Source: Actinophytocola glycyrrhizae
GTDB taxonomy: Bacteria > Actinomycetota > Actinomycetes > Mycobacteriales > Pseudonocardiaceae
Assembly (NCBI RefSeq): GCF_042653545.1
Contig: NZ_JBHSIS010000006.1
Location: forward strand, 806,001-870,000
Reading direction: 5' to 3'
Length of the DNA stretch: 64,000 bases
The notes beneath the pieces are model-generated. The model searched no databases. It saw nothing but the letters and a program-made list of their open reading frames with translations, and was not told the origin of the DNA. Position 1 is the stretch's first letter, and each line of letters opens with the position of its first letter. Both the position numbers and the translations under genes were made by a program. Shown one piece after another: positions 26,082 to 35,157 of this stretch.

Positions 26082-26714
26082 ATGGCCGTGAGGGTGGCGC
26101 TGGTCGACGACCACGAGGTGGTGCGGCGCGGGCTGCGTGACCTGCTCGACGGTGAGCCCGGCATCGAGGTGGTGGCCGAGGCCGGCGGTGTCGAGGAGGC
26201 GCTGGCGCGGGTCGGTGCCACGTTGCCGGACGTCGTGGTGGTCGACATGCGGCTGCCGGACGGCGACGGGGTGGGGCTGTGCCGTGCGCTGCGGCAACTG
26301 GAGCCGCCGCCGAGGTGCCTGGTGCTGACCGCGTTCGACGACGAGCGCGCGCTGGTCGAGGCGATCATGGCGGGCGCGTCCGGGTACCTGCTCAAGCAGG
26401 TGCGCGGGCAGGAGCTGGTGGACGCGGTGCGTGAGGTCGCGGCCGGGCGGTCGCTGCTGGACCCGGTGACGACGGCACACGTGCTGGAGCGGATGCGCAA
26501 GGACGCGGCGGCCGACGAGCTGGCCGGGCTCACCGAACGGGAGCGGGCCGTGCTGGAGCTGATGGGTGAGGGCCTGTCGAACCGGCAGATCGCGGAACGG
26601 CTGTTCCTCGCGGAGAAGACGGTCAAGAACTACGTGACGTCGGTGCTGGCGAAGCTCGGCATGGAGCGGCGCACGCAGGCGGTCGCGTGGTTCGCGCGCC
26701 GCCCGCAGCGCTGA
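26082..26714 (+). CDS. LuxR/NarL-family response regulator (DevR/DosR-like)
   Basis: 210-residue regulator. The receiver domain has VALVDDHEVVRRGL and the phosphorylated Asp at 55 in VVVDMRLPDGDG. The GerE helix-turn-helix is in LTERERAVLELMGEGLSNRQIAERLFLAEKTVKNYV. The sequence resembles DevR/DosR. No kinase adjoins it, but a DevS-like GAF kinase lies 4 kb away on the other strand and is a candidate partner. It starts 10 bp after the mycothiol-dependent gene. Confidence 0.9.
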   Translation: MAVRVALVDDHEVVRRGLRDLLDGEPGIEVVAEAGGVEEALARVGATLPDVVVVDMRLPDGDGVGLCRALRQLEPPPRCLVLTAFDDERALVEAIMAGASGYLLKQVRGQELVDAVREVAAGRSLLDPVTTAHVLERMRKDAAADELAGLTERERAVLELMGEGLSNRQIAERLFLAEKTVKNYVTSVLAKLGMERRTQAVAWFARRPQR

Positions 26715-26789
26715 TCACCACTCGCGGCACTCGTCGGTGATCTCGTACCGGCCGAGGCCGCGTCCGTGCGCCACGCCGTGGCGGGTCGC

Positions 26790-27428
26790 TCAGCCAGGTG
26801 CGCGGGCCAGAACGTAGGCCTGCGGCGTGTTCTCCGGGTACGGGCCGTCGGTGTCGGGTGCGCGGAGCAGCTGCGCCCGGACCGTGAAGCCGTTGTCGCG
26901 CAACCGGTCCGCCAGCTCGGCCGGGTCGCGGCGGTGGAATGTCAGTGCCACCTCGTGGCGGCCCGCCCTGGTGCGGTGCTCGGCGCCGCCGCCGGACTGG
27001 AACGCCAGCTGCAGGTGGCCGCCGGGGCTCAGGACCCGGCGGAACTCCGCCAGTGCCGCGGGGAGGTGCGAGTCGGGGACGTGGATCGTCGAGTACCAGG
27101 CGATCACGCCGCCGAGGGCACCGTCCGCGACCGGCAGCGCGGTCATCGTGGCCTCGGCGAAACGCAGGTGCGGGTAGGTGCGGCGGGCGGCGGCCAGCAT
27201 GCCCGGCGACAGGTCGAGGCCCGTCACGTCGACGCCGAGGTCGTGGAGGTGGGCGGCGACGCGCCCGGTGCCGCAGCCGACGTCCGCCACCGGGCCGCGC
27301 ACCAGCTCCGCGAACACCGCGAGCACCGACCGGTCGAACGGCTTGGCGGCCAGCTCGTCGCGGATCCACGCCGCGTAGTCGTCGGCCGAGACGTCGTAGG
27401 AACGCCTGGTGTCGGCGAGGAAGTCCAC
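26790..27428 (-). CDS. Class I SAM-dependent methyltransferase
   Basis: 212-residue Methyltransf_11/25-type enzyme. Motif I is VADVGCGTGRVAAHL (about residues 47-61), motif II contains VTGLDLSPGML, and the AWYST-IHVP segment is motif IV/V-like. It is cytoplasmic and the acceptor is unknown. The start is a GTG giving MDFLADTRRSYD. It follows the FtsX-type transporter on the same strand but is separated by a strong hairpin. Its stop is followed in frame by 22 further codons (see findings). Confidence 0.9.
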   Translation of the reverse strand: MDFLADTRRSYDVSADDYAAWIRDELAAKPFDRSVLAVFAELVRGPVADVGCGTGRVAAHLHDLGVDVTGLDLSPGMLAAARRTYPHLRFAEATMTALPVADGALGGVIAWYSTIHVPDSHLPAALAEFRRVLSPGGHLQLAFQSGGGAEHRTRAGRHEVALTFHRRDPAELADRLRDNGFTVRAQLLRAPDTDGPYPENTPQAYVLARAPG

Positions 27429-27446
27429 CCCGGCACCGTAACGCGA

Positions 27447-27477
27447 CCGCGGGCGGCCCCAGTGGGACCGCCCGCGG
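27447..27477 (-). terminator. Terminator between ABC transporter and methyltransferase genes
   Basis: CCGCGGGCGG (27447-27456) and CCGCCCGCGG (27468-27477) form a perfect 10-bp stem with an 11-nt loop, 12 bp downstream of the FtsX-type permease stop. Confidence 0.75.
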
Positions 27478-27489
27478 CGCTTCGGCCGG

Positions 27490-29997
27490 TCAGGCGGGTG
27501 CGACAGCCGCCTCGACGGGCCGGGTCCGCAGGCTCGCCCAGGTGGCCACCATGGTCGAGCCGAAGGTGAGTAGTGCCGCCGCGCCGACCACGCCGAGGTA
27601 CACCTCGATCGGGCCCTTCGGCAGCAGCGAGCCGTCCGTGACCAGCGTGAACGGCATCAGCGTCATGCCCGCGACCAACGTGCCCAGTGCCACGCCGATG
27701 ACCGTGGCCATGCCTGCCTCGACCGTCATCATGCGGAGCAACTGCCCGCGGGTGGAGCCGGTCAGGCGCTGCAGCCCGAACTCGCGGCGCCGGGCGGTCG
27801 TGGCCATGACCAGGCTGTTCACCACCGAGATCGCGGTGTAGGCGATGATCATGCCTGCCATCAGGTAGTTGATCCACGCGCCGAGTTCCTGATCCTTCGC
27901 GTGGCCCGCCACCAGTGCGTCGCGGTCCACCACCGCCAGGCCGGGGTGCCCGGCGAGCACCGGCGCCAGCGCGGCGGTCGCCGCGGCCGGGTCCCCGGTG
28001 CGGATCATGATCTGCGTCGGCAGGCCCGACGTGGTGTGCCCGGCCACCAGCGACGCGGGCATCAGCAACGTCTCGAAGCCCTCCGGCGCCGGGTAGAGCG
28101 CGACGATCCGGACCGGCACCTCGGCGCGGTCGCCCATCAGGACGGTGATCGTGTCGCCGACGTCCTTGCCGAGCGTGGCCGCGTGCGCCGCAGGCAGCGC
28201 CACCGTGTCGCCGGTCAGGTCCGTGAGCGAACCCGACGACGGGGTGACCGCGGTGGTCTCGGTGGCCGCGGCGCCGGTGACGCCCTGCACGGTCCAGCCG
28301 TCCTCCGACAGCGCCGGGTCGTGCGGCTTCGCCACGAACACCGTGCTCGTCGCGAACTCCGACGCGGCCGTCACGCCGGGCACCGAGCGGACCTCGTCGA
28401 GCACGTCGCCCTGGATGCCGGTCCGCGACGTCAGCACCAGGTCGGCCCGCAGGTTGTCGGCGAAGGCGGCGTTGGCCACCGCGGTCGACGTGGTCTGCAG
28501 GTAGATGTTGGCCGTCGCCACGCCGGTGGCGAGCATGATCGGCGTGACCACGGCAGCCATCCGCACCGCGCGGGTCCTCGCCGACAGCGTCGCGAGGTGG
28601 CCCGCGGTGCCGGTGAACGCACGCACCGGCCACCGCAGCACCGCCAGCGCCACCTTCGTGACCCCCGGCGACACCAGTGCCAGCGCGATCGCCCACAGCA
28701 TCACCGACGGGCCCGCCGTGCTCGCCGCGATCGGGCCGGTCATCACCGCGATCGTCACGATGAACAGCGCGATCCCGCCGCCGAACGCCAGCACCGCGAG
28801 CAGGACCCGCACCCACGACAGCCACCTGCGCTGGATCGCGGCGTCGGCGAGCGCCTCCGTCGGCCTGGTCCGCGCCGCCTTGCGGCCCGCGATCAGCGCA
28901 CCGAGGAACGAGCCGGCCAGCACCGCACCGGACGCGACGACCATCGGGACCCAGCCGGAGTGGTACGTCATCGCCGTCGGCACGATCCCGTTGCCCGCCA
29001 GCCGGTCGAACAGCCACGCACCGAACAGGCCGCCGAGCGCCAGCCCGGCACCGGCCGCGAACACCGCCATGAACAGCGTCTCGCCGACCACCATGCGCCG
29101 CAGCTGGCCCGGCGTGGTGCCGATCGCCCGCAGCAGCGCCAGCTCGCGCTGCCGCTGCTGGATCGACAGGCCCAGCGTCGTGGACACCACGAACAGCATG
29201 ACCATCGTCGCGAGCCCGCCGAACACCGCGGACAGCACGATGAGGTTCTCGCCCGCCTTCTCGGCCCCGGCGAACTCGGCGAGCCCGCGCTCGTCCCCGG
29301 ACAGCAGGGTCGCGTTCCGGCCGGGCAGCAGCTCGCCGATCCCGCCGGACACCGCGGCCGGGTCGGCGCCGGGTTCGACGAGCACCCCGATCAGGTCGAC
29401 CGTCCCCGCGTGCCCGGCGAGCCGGGCGACCTGGTCGTCGGCGAAGAACACGGCCTGCCCAGGCACGAGACCCGACACCGTGAACGTCTCCGCGCTCCCC
29501 CGCACGACCAGCTCGACCCGCTCGCCCAGCGTCGCGCCCGTCCCCTGGCCGAGCACGACCTCCCCCGTCGCGGGCACCTGTCCCGCCACCAGCGACACCG
29601 GTGTCAGCGCCGCCGACGACCACCCCCGGCCCTCGACCCGGTGCTCCCCCGCCAGCACCGGCACCGACACCTCCCCGACCGCGGCCGCCACCCCCGGCAC
29701 CCGCGCCACCTCGCCGACCAGCTCGCCGGACAGCCGCACGCGTTCCGGCAGGTACGCGGCCTCGCCGTCCTCCTCCGGGTCGGCCGGGTTCTCCTTCGGC
29801 ATCGCCCACGTCTGGCTGCCGGTCACCACGAACCGCGCGGCCGCCAGCCGCTGCGCCGGGACCTCGCCCCGGATACCGGTCTCCATCAGCCCGGCGCAGG
29901 CCGCCACCAGCACGGCGCCGAACGTCATCGCGAGGAACGTCGCGACGAACGCGCCCTTGCGGAACCGCAGTGTCCGCAACGCGATCCGCAGCATCAC
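27490..29997 (-). CDS. FtsX/MacB-type ABC transporter permease
   Basis: 835-residue permease with two FtsX units. One helix near the N-terminus (KGAFVATFLAMTFGAVLVAAC) is followed by an outer domain (about residues 45-255), then three helices containing the QQRQRELALLRAIGTTPGQLRRMVVGE motif. A second set of helices and outer domain follows, ending with the matching RRREFGLQRLTGSTRGQLLRMM motif and two last helices. This two-unit layout is usual for Gram-positive exporters of peptides or lipids. It overlaps its ATPase gene by 4 bp. Confidence 0.93.
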   Translation of the reverse strand: MMLRIALRTLRFRKGAFVATFLAMTFGAVLVAACAGLMETGIRGEVPAQRLAAARFVVTGSQTWAMPKENPADPEEDGEAAYLPERVRLSGELVGEVARVPGVAAAVGEVSVPVLAGEHRVEGRGWSSAALTPVSLVAGQVPATGEVVLGQGTGATLGERVELVVRGSAETFTVSGLVPGQAVFFADDQVARLAGHAGTVDLIGVLVEPGADPAAVSGGIGELLPGRNATLLSGDERGLAEFAGAEKAGENLIVLSAVFGGLATMVMLFVVSTTLGLSIQQRQRELALLRAIGTTPGQLRRMVVGETLFMAVFAAGAGLALGGLFGAWLFDRLAGNGIVPTAMTYHSGWVPMVVASGAVLAGSFLGALIAGRKAARTRPTEALADAAIQRRWLSWVRVLLAVLAFGGGIALFIVTIAVMTGPIAASTAGPSVMLWAIALALVSPGVTKVALAVLRWPVRAFTGTAGHLATLSARTRAVRMAAVVTPIMLATGVATANIYLQTTSTAVANAAFADNLRADLVLTSRTGIQGDVLDEVRSVPGVTAASEFATSTVFVAKPHDPALSEDGWTVQGVTGAAATETTAVTPSSGSLTDLTGDTVALPAAHAATLGKDVGDTITVLMGDRAEVPVRIVALYPAPEGFETLLMPASLVAGHTTSGLPTQIMIRTGDPAAATAALAPVLAGHPGLAVVDRDALVAGHAKDQELGAWINYLMAGMIIAYTAISVVNSLVMATTARRREFGLQRLTGSTRGQLLRMMTVEAGMATVIGVALGTLVAGMTLMPFTLVTDGSLLPKGPIEVYLGVVGAAALLTFGSTMVATWASLRTRPVEAAVAPA

Positions 29998-30749
29998 CGC
30001 ACCGCCGCTGGCTCGTCGGCCCAGGCGCCGAGGTGCGTCATGCGCTCGGCGACGGCCTCGGCGGTGGGCCCGCGCAGTTCGCCGACCAGCCTGCCGTCGG
30101 CGAGGAACACGACCCGGTCGGCGTAGGACGCCGCGACCGGGTCGTGGGTCACCATGACGACGGTCTGCGCGATCTGGTCGACCGACGCGCGCAGCAGGTT
30201 CAGCACGTCGCGGGCGGTGCGGGTGTCGAGGGCACCGGTCGGCTCGTCGGCGAACATGACGGCCGGGCGGGTGATCAGCGCGCGGGCGATCGCGACGCGC
30301 TGCTGCTGCCCACCGGACAGCTCGCCGGGCAGGTGCCTGCGGCGCTCGGCGAGCCCGACCTGCGCCAGCACCCGGTCGACGACGTCGCTCCTGACCCGCT
30401 TGCCGGCCAGGCGAAGCGGCAACGTCACGTTGTCCTGCACGGAGAACGCGGGCAGCAGGTTGAAGGCCTGGAAGACGAACCCGACACGGTCCCGCCGCAG
30501 CTTGGTCAACGCGACCTCGGAGAGCTTCGACAGCTCCTCGTCCTCGATCAGCACGGAGCCGCTGGTCGGGCGGTCAAGCCCGGCGGCGCAGTGCAGGAAC
30601 GTGCTCTTGCCGGAGCCGGAGGGACCCATGACGGCGGTGAAGCTCCCCCTGGGAAAGCCGATGGTGACGCCGTCGAGGGCGGTCACGGCGTTGCGCCTGC
30701 CGCCGTACGTTTTCCGCACGTCGGCAAGCCGCACCACGTCCGGGCTCAT
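29994..30749 (-). CDS. ABC transporter ATP-binding protein (LolD/MacB type)
   Basis: 251-residue ATPase. Walker A is GPSGSGKST, the signature is ELSGGQQQRVAIARAL, Walker B is VMFADEPTGALD and the switch His is in VMVTHDPVAA. The VFQAFNLLPAFSV Q-loop is typical of the MacB/LolD class that works with FtsX permeases. AAGGAGAA 5 nt before the ATG fixes the start at 30749. A 21-bp palindrome just upstream is a likely operator. It forms an operon with the permease. Confidence 0.94.
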   Translation of the reverse strand: MSPDVVRLADVRKTYGGRRNAVTALDGVTIGFPRGSFTAVMGPSGSGKSTFLHCAAGLDRPTSGSVLIEDEELSKLSEVALTKLRRDRVGFVFQAFNLLPAFSVQDNVTLPLRLAGKRVRSDVVDRVLAQVGLAERRRHLPGELSGGQQQRVAIARALITRPAVMFADEPTGALDTRTARDVLNLLRASVDQIAQTVVMVTHDPVAASYADRVVFLADGRLVGELRGPTAEAVAERMTHLGAWADEPAAVR

Positions 30750-30759
30750 GGGGTTCTCC

Positions 30760-30780
30760 TTCTCTTGTCGCACAAGAGAA
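30760..30780. promoter_or_regulatory. 21-bp palindrome upstream of the FtsX-type transporter operon
   Basis: TTCTCTTGT (30760-30768) and ACAAGAGAA (30772-30780) are perfect 9-bp arms with a CGC spacer, ending 10 bp before the ATPase start. A repressor bound here would cover the transcription start. The cognate regulator is not obvious among adjacent genes. Confidence 0.65.
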
Positions 30781-30843
30781 GACTCGCGGATCGACGCCCC
30801 GGGAACACTGGTGCGGACCGGCGGATGGGCGGTGGGGGTAGCC

Positions 30844-31974
30844 CTACCCCAGCGGAACGGTCCAGGTCACGGTCGTGCCCGCGGGTGAGGAGCGCACGAG
30901 GGACCGGCCACCGGCCTGCCGCGCCCGCTCCTCCAGGTGCTTGAGGCCGCGGTGGGAGACGCCCTCGGGGATCCCGCAGCCGTCGTCGGCGACGACCAGT
31001 TCCAGCACGTCACCGCGTCTGATGTGGACGGTCACGTGGTGCGCGCCGGAGTGGCGGACCACGTTGGACAGCGTCTCCCGCAGCGCGGCGCGGGCGTGGT
31101 CGGCGAGCGCGGCGGGCACGTCGGCCAGGTCGCCGTCGATCTCCAGCACCGGCGGGAAACCCAGCAGCTCACCGGCGATGGCGACCTCGGTGCGCACGGA
31201 CTCGGCGAGGTCGGTGGCGTGTTCGTCGGGGTCCGGGTTGCGCAGCGCGCGGACCACCGAGCGGACGTCCGCGATGGACGCGTCGAGCTGGTCCATGGCG
31301 TCGGCGAGCCGCTGCGCGTCGCGACGGGCGAGCTTGCGGGACGGACGGCGGGCCAGCAGGTCGAGCTGCATGCCGGCCGCGTACAGGCGCTGGACGAGCA
31401 CGTCGTGCAGGTCGCGGGCGATGCGTTCACGTTCCTGGTAGAGCGTGAGGCGGGCGCGGGCGTTGGCGCCCTCGGCGAGCACGAGCACCAGCCCGGCCTG
31501 CGCGGCGAACGCCGTCAGCACCTCGACGGCGGCCTCGGTGAACGGGCGGGCACCGCGGTGGCGGTAGACGGTGAGCGCGCCGAGCCTGCGCTGGGTGGTG
31601 CCGAACGGGGCGGCGGCGAACGGCCCGAAGGTCCGCAGCTCACGCGGCACGTAGGGGGCGGTGCGCGGGTCGGCGGCCACGTCCTCGACCACGACCGCGA
31701 CCCCGCTGCGGGCGGTGCGGGCCGCGGAGCTGCGTGGGGAGAGGACCAGGCCGACCGGGTCGGTGAAGGTGGGGCCGGGGCTGCCGTGCGCGGCCTCGAC
31801 GGTGAGGGAGCCGTCGTCGCTCCGGGTCATGACGAGACCGAGGTCGGCTTCGGCGAGCTCGGCGGCGTGCCGCACGACCAGGCGCAGCACCGCCTCCGGG
31901 TCCTCACCGGACAGCGCCGCCGTCGCGATCTCCGTCGAGGCGCCGAGCGCCTGCGCGGCGAGAGCGGGGTGCAT
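30844..31974 (-). CDS. GAF-domain sensor histidine kinase (DevS-like)
   Basis: 376-residue soluble kinase. A GAF domain (about residues 15-165) has the ADLGLVMTRSDDGSLTVEAAHG core. HisKA_3 follows with the phosphorylated His at 190 in IARDLHDVLVQ, then HATPase_c with ETLSNVVRHSGA and ADDGCGIP. It resembles mycobacterial DevS/DosT but has one GAF domain. The start at 31974 is favoured because GGAGG lies 5 nt upstream and the sequence above it is a conserved non-coding element; a GTG at 32058 would add 28 residues. The likely partner is the DevR-like regulator at 26082. Confidence 0.88.
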   Translation of the reverse strand: MHPALAAQALGASTEIATAALSGEDPEAVLRLVVRHAAELAEADLGLVMTRSDDGSLTVEAAHGSPGPTFTDPVGLVLSPRSSAARTARSGVAVVVEDVAADPRTAPYVPRELRTFGPFAAAPFGTTQRRLGALTVYRHRGARPFTEAAVEVLTAFAAQAGLVLVLAEGANARARLTLYQERERIARDLHDVLVQRLYAAGMQLDLLARRPSRKLARRDAQRLADAMDQLDASIADVRSVVRALRNPDPDEHATDLAESVRTEVAIAGELLGFPPVLEIDGDLADVPAALADHARAALRETLSNVVRHSGAHHVTVHIRRGDVLELVVADDGCGIPEGVSHRGLKHLEERARQAGGRSLVRSSPAGTTVTWTVPLG

Positions 31975-32071
31975 GTCCGCCTCCCCGGAGTTCGAAGTGT
32001 CGGTCGCGTCCCAGCCGAACGTGCTGATGGGCCGTGGTTCGTGGTCGGCCACCGGCACGGTCCCCTGAGGT
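31975..32071 (-). promoter_or_regulatory. Conserved leader element, copy 1
   Basis: Read on the minus strand, this 97-bp stretch begins ACCTCAGGGGACCGTG and ends GAACTCCGGGGAGGCGGAC directly before the kinase ATG. A closely similar sequence lies at 55005-55100. The shared ends and central GACCAC/AACC and GCTGGG blocks suggest a conserved 5' leader containing the ribosome site. Confidence 0.6.
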
Positions 32072-32076
32072 CTCGT

Positions 32077-32100
32077 TTGGCCTTCACAAGGCTAGGCCAA
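32077..32100. promoter_or_regulatory. Inverted repeat upstream of the GAF kinase leader
   Basis: TTGGCCT (32077-32083) and AGGCCAA (32094-32100) are perfect inverted repeats 10 bp apart, between the cydDC stop and the kinase leader. It may be an operator or the cyd operon's terminator stem. A lone TTGGCCT half-site occupies a comparable position near the second leader copy at about 55110. Confidence 0.4.
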
Positions 32101-32127
32101 TGCGCGTGTCGAGGTCGGGAGTGTCGG

Positions 32128-35100
32128 TCAGTGCGTGGGTTGCCGGGCCCGGTCGGCGAGCGGCGGCCCGCGGGTGAGGTCGAGGACGGCGTCGGCGGCC
32201 GCCGCCTCCTCGGGCCGGTGGGTGACGTGCACGACCGTGCGGCCCTTCAGGTTCGCGAGGACGCGGGCCGCGGTCGGCTCGTCGAGGTGGGCGGTCGGCT
32301 CGTCGAGCAGCAGCAGGTCGGCGTCGGCGAGCAGCGCACGGGCCAGCGCGATGCGCTGGGCCTCGCCACCGGAGGCGGTGGTCGGGTCGTCGTCGAGGCG
32401 GTCGGCCCAGGCAGGCAGCTCGGCCTGCCGCAACGCGGCGCGGAGCTGGTCGTCGGTGGCGTGCGGGTCGGCGATCCGCAGGTTCTCCCGCAACGTGGTC
32501 GCCACGAGGAGCGGCTCCTGCGGCACCCACGCGGTGGTCGGCAGGCGGACCGTGCCGCGCTCGGCGGGCAGCAACCCGGCCATGAGCGCGACGAGCGTCG
32601 ACTTGCCCGCACCGGACGGACCGACGACGGCGAGGTGTGTACCGGGCCGGACGTCGAGGGTGACGTCGCGGAGTGCGGGCGCCGCGGCCCCCGGCCACCG
32701 GATGTCCACACCCCGCAACGCGACCCCCCGCCCCGGTCGGGCCGCCCCGCCAGGCTGGGTTTCGGGGGGCCGGGGGCCGCGCTCCGCCAGCGCGGCCCGC
32801 AGCGGCGCCACCTGTCGCACGGCGAGCGGCAACGGGGCCAGCGTCTCCGCCAGTGCCAGCGGCACCAGCGCCAGCACCGGCACCAGCAGCGGGTCCACCC
32901 CGCCCGCCAGGCCCAGCGCCACCACGCTCGCCATCCCCAGGCACAACGTCGTCAACCCCGACGCCACGCCCGCGCTCAGCGCCTGCCGCCGCGTCTGCCT
33001 GGCCAGCACCGCGTCCTCGGCCGCCACCTCCGCGCGGTGCCGCACATGGGCACCGAACGCGATCAGGTCCGGCGCCGCGTCCAGCAACGCGAGCACCCGG
33101 TCCGCCACCCGGCGGCGGCCGGCCGCCAACCTGCGGGTGGCGTGCCGGTCGACCGCGAGCGCGACGGCCGGTGCACCCAGGCCGGCCGCCGCGACCGCGA
33201 TGGCGAGCGTGAGCCCCGCCGCGGGCAGGATCGCCCACTGCACGGCCACGGCCGCCACGCACACGACCGCCGCCACCAGCGGCGGCAGGAGAACCCTTGG
33301 CGTGAGGTCGCGGACGGTGTCCACGTCCGTCGTGAGCCGCCGGTAGTCCGCGGTCCGCCACAGGCGCACCCGCCGCTCGGTGGCCGCCCGGAACGCCGCG
33401 TCGTGGGTCACGAGCCGTTCCGCGTAGCGCAGCCCCGCCCGCGCCAGCCCGAACGCGCGCACCCCCACGACCGCGACGCCGAGCAGCAGGATCGGTGGCT
33501 GCGTCGCCGCCTTCGCGATGAGCCACGCGGACGTCGCGGTGAGCGCGACCCCGGCCAGCAGCGCGGCGGCCCCCAGCGCCGCACCCGCGAGCAGGCGCGG
33601 CGTGACGAGTGTCCGCAGCGGAACCCGGTGGCAGGACCCGGTGGGCGCCGACGCGGCCGCCCGCACCGGCACGGGTTCGTCGGCGGCACCGTCGGCACGG
33701 TGGCTGGCGATGACCACCGCCGCGCCGGTCGCCGCGATCGCCGCGTGCACCCTGGCCGCGTTCGCCGGGTCCTGGTGCGCGGTCGGTTCGTCGAGCAGCA
33801 GCACGTCGGCGTTCCTCCGCAGCGCCCGCGCGACCGCCACGCGCTGCCGTTCCCCGGTGGACAGTTCGGCGATCGGCCGGTCGAGCACGTGCGTGAGGTT
33901 GAGCTGCCCGGCCAGGTCCCCCACCTCGTCGCGCACCGTCCCGCCGGTGAACCTCGGGGACTGCGGCACCCACGCCACCCGCCGCCGCCACGCCTCGATG
34001 TCCACTTCGGACAGCTCGTGCCCGCCGACGCGGATCGAGCCGGCCGTCGGTGCCACGAAACCCAGCACGGCCGCGAACGTCGTCGACTTGCCCGACGCGC
34101 TCGGGGTGTCCAGGTGCACGACCTCCCCCGGCCGCGCCGTGAACGTCACCCCGTCCGGCGCGAACCCGTCGCGCCTGCGCACCCGCAGGCCGGTCACGCG
34201 CAGCTCGCCGACCGGCGCCGCGGTGCCGGACACCGGTGGCGCGGGCAGGTCGGCGATCTCCCGCACGGCCTGCGCCCCGGCCTCGCTCGCGTGGTGCGCC
34301 GCACCGGCCTGCCGCAGCGGCAGGTAGCACTCCGGTGCCAGGACCAGCACGAACAGTCCCACCGCGAGCGAAAGATCACCGCTGATCAACCGCAGCCCGA
34401 TCAGCACCGCGACCAGCGCCACCGACAGCGTGGCCACCAGCTCCAGCACGAGCGCCGACGCGAACGCCACCCGCAGCGTCCCCATCGTCGACCGCCGCTG
34501 CGACTCCGAGATCCGCCGGATCGTCGCGGCCTGCGCGTCGACGCGGCGGAACGCGGTCAGCACCGGCCGTGCCCGCACCAGCTCACGCAGGTGGTGCGCC
34601 ACCCGCTGTTCCGTCTCGGACGCCGCCGCCACCCGGTCCCGCGTCCGCAACCCCACCAACGCGGCGAACAGCGGCACGAGCGGCAACGTCAGTGCCACCG
34701 CCAGCGCCGACGGCCAGTCCGCGGCCAGCAGCACCGCCCCGATGCCCAGCGGAAGGACCGCCGCGTTCACCAGTGCGGGCAGGTACCCGGTGAAGTAGTC
34801 GTCGAGCGCGTCCAGCCCCTTGGTGGCGAGCACGGTCAGCGCGGGCCCGCGCGGCACCGTCCACTCCGGACCCAACGCGAGCGCCCGGTCCAGCAGCCGC
34901 GCCCGCAGCTCCTCCTTCGCGCCCGCCGCCGCGCGGGCCGCGACCACCTGCGTCACCCACACCAGCAGTGCCCGTGCCACCACGGCACCGGCGAGCACGG
35001 CCAGCCCACCGGACCCCGTGACCACCGCGGCCAGCGCCCACGCCTGCACCACCAGCGCGGCCCCGCTGAGCCCGGCGAGCACCGCGCACCCGGCCAGTGC

Positions 35101-35157
35101 CCGGCGCGCCGCGCTGGAGAGCCGCGGCAGCGCGCCGAGCGGGCCGGTGGTCCTCAC
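32128..35157 (-). CDS. cydDC: CydDC fusion, heterodimeric-type ABC transporter in one chain
   Basis: 1009 residues: two complete ABC exporter halves fused. CydDC-type transporters export glutathione or cysteine in E. coli and are needed to assemble cytochrome bd. In the first half (about 1-500) Walker B (LLLDEPTAH) and the LSTGERQR signature are intact, but the P-loop reads TPSASGKST instead of GxxGxGKS/T. The second half (about 520-1009) has a canonical GPSGAGKST, an ASGGEAQR signature and LLLDEPTAHLD. The GTG start overlaps the cydB stop. It is the last gene of cydA-cydB-cydDC. Confidence 0.93.
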   Translation of the reverse strand: MRTTGPLGALPRLSSAARRALAGCAVLAGLSGAALVVQAWALAAVVTGSGGLAVLAGAVVARALLVWVTQVVAARAAAGAKEELRARLLDRALALGPEWTVPRGPALTVLATKGLDALDDYFTGYLPALVNAAVLPLGIGAVLLAADWPSALAVALTLPLVPLFAALVGLRTRDRVAAASETEQRVAHHLRELVRARPVLTAFRRVDAQAATIRRISESQRRSTMGTLRVAFASALVLELVATLSVALVAVLIGLRLISGDLSLAVGLFVLVLAPECYLPLRQAGAAHHASEAGAQAVREIADLPAPPVSGTAAPVGELRVTGLRVRRRDGFAPDGVTFTARPGEVVHLDTPSASGKSTTFAAVLGFVAPTAGSIRVGGHELSEVDIEAWRRRVAWVPQSPRFTGGTVRDEVGDLAGQLNLTHVLDRPIAELSTGERQRVAVARALRRNADVLLLDEPTAHQDPANAARVHAAIAATGAAVVIASHRADGAADEPVPVRAAASAPTGSCHRVPLRTLVTPRLLAGAALGAAALLAGVALTATSAWLIAKAATQPPILLLGVAVVGVRAFGLARAGLRYAERLVTHDAAFRAATERRVRLWRTADYRRLTTDVDTVRDLTPRVLLPPLVAAVVCVAAVAVQWAILPAAGLTLAIAVAAAGLGAPAVALAVDRHATRRLAAGRRRVADRVLALLDAAPDLIAFGAHVRHRAEVAAEDAVLARQTRRQALSAGVASGLTTLCLGMASVVALGLAGGVDPLLVPVLALVPLALAETLAPLPLAVRQVAPLRAALAERGPRPPETQPGGAARPGRGVALRGVDIRWPGAAAPALRDVTLDVRPGTHLAVVGPSGAGKSTLVALMAGLLPAERGTVRLPTTAWVPQEPLLVATTLRENLRIADPHATDDQLRAALRQAELPAWADRLDDDPTTASGGEAQRIALARALLADADLLLLDEPTAHLDEPTAARVLANLKGRTVVHVTHRPEEAAAADAVLDLTRGPPLADRARQPTH

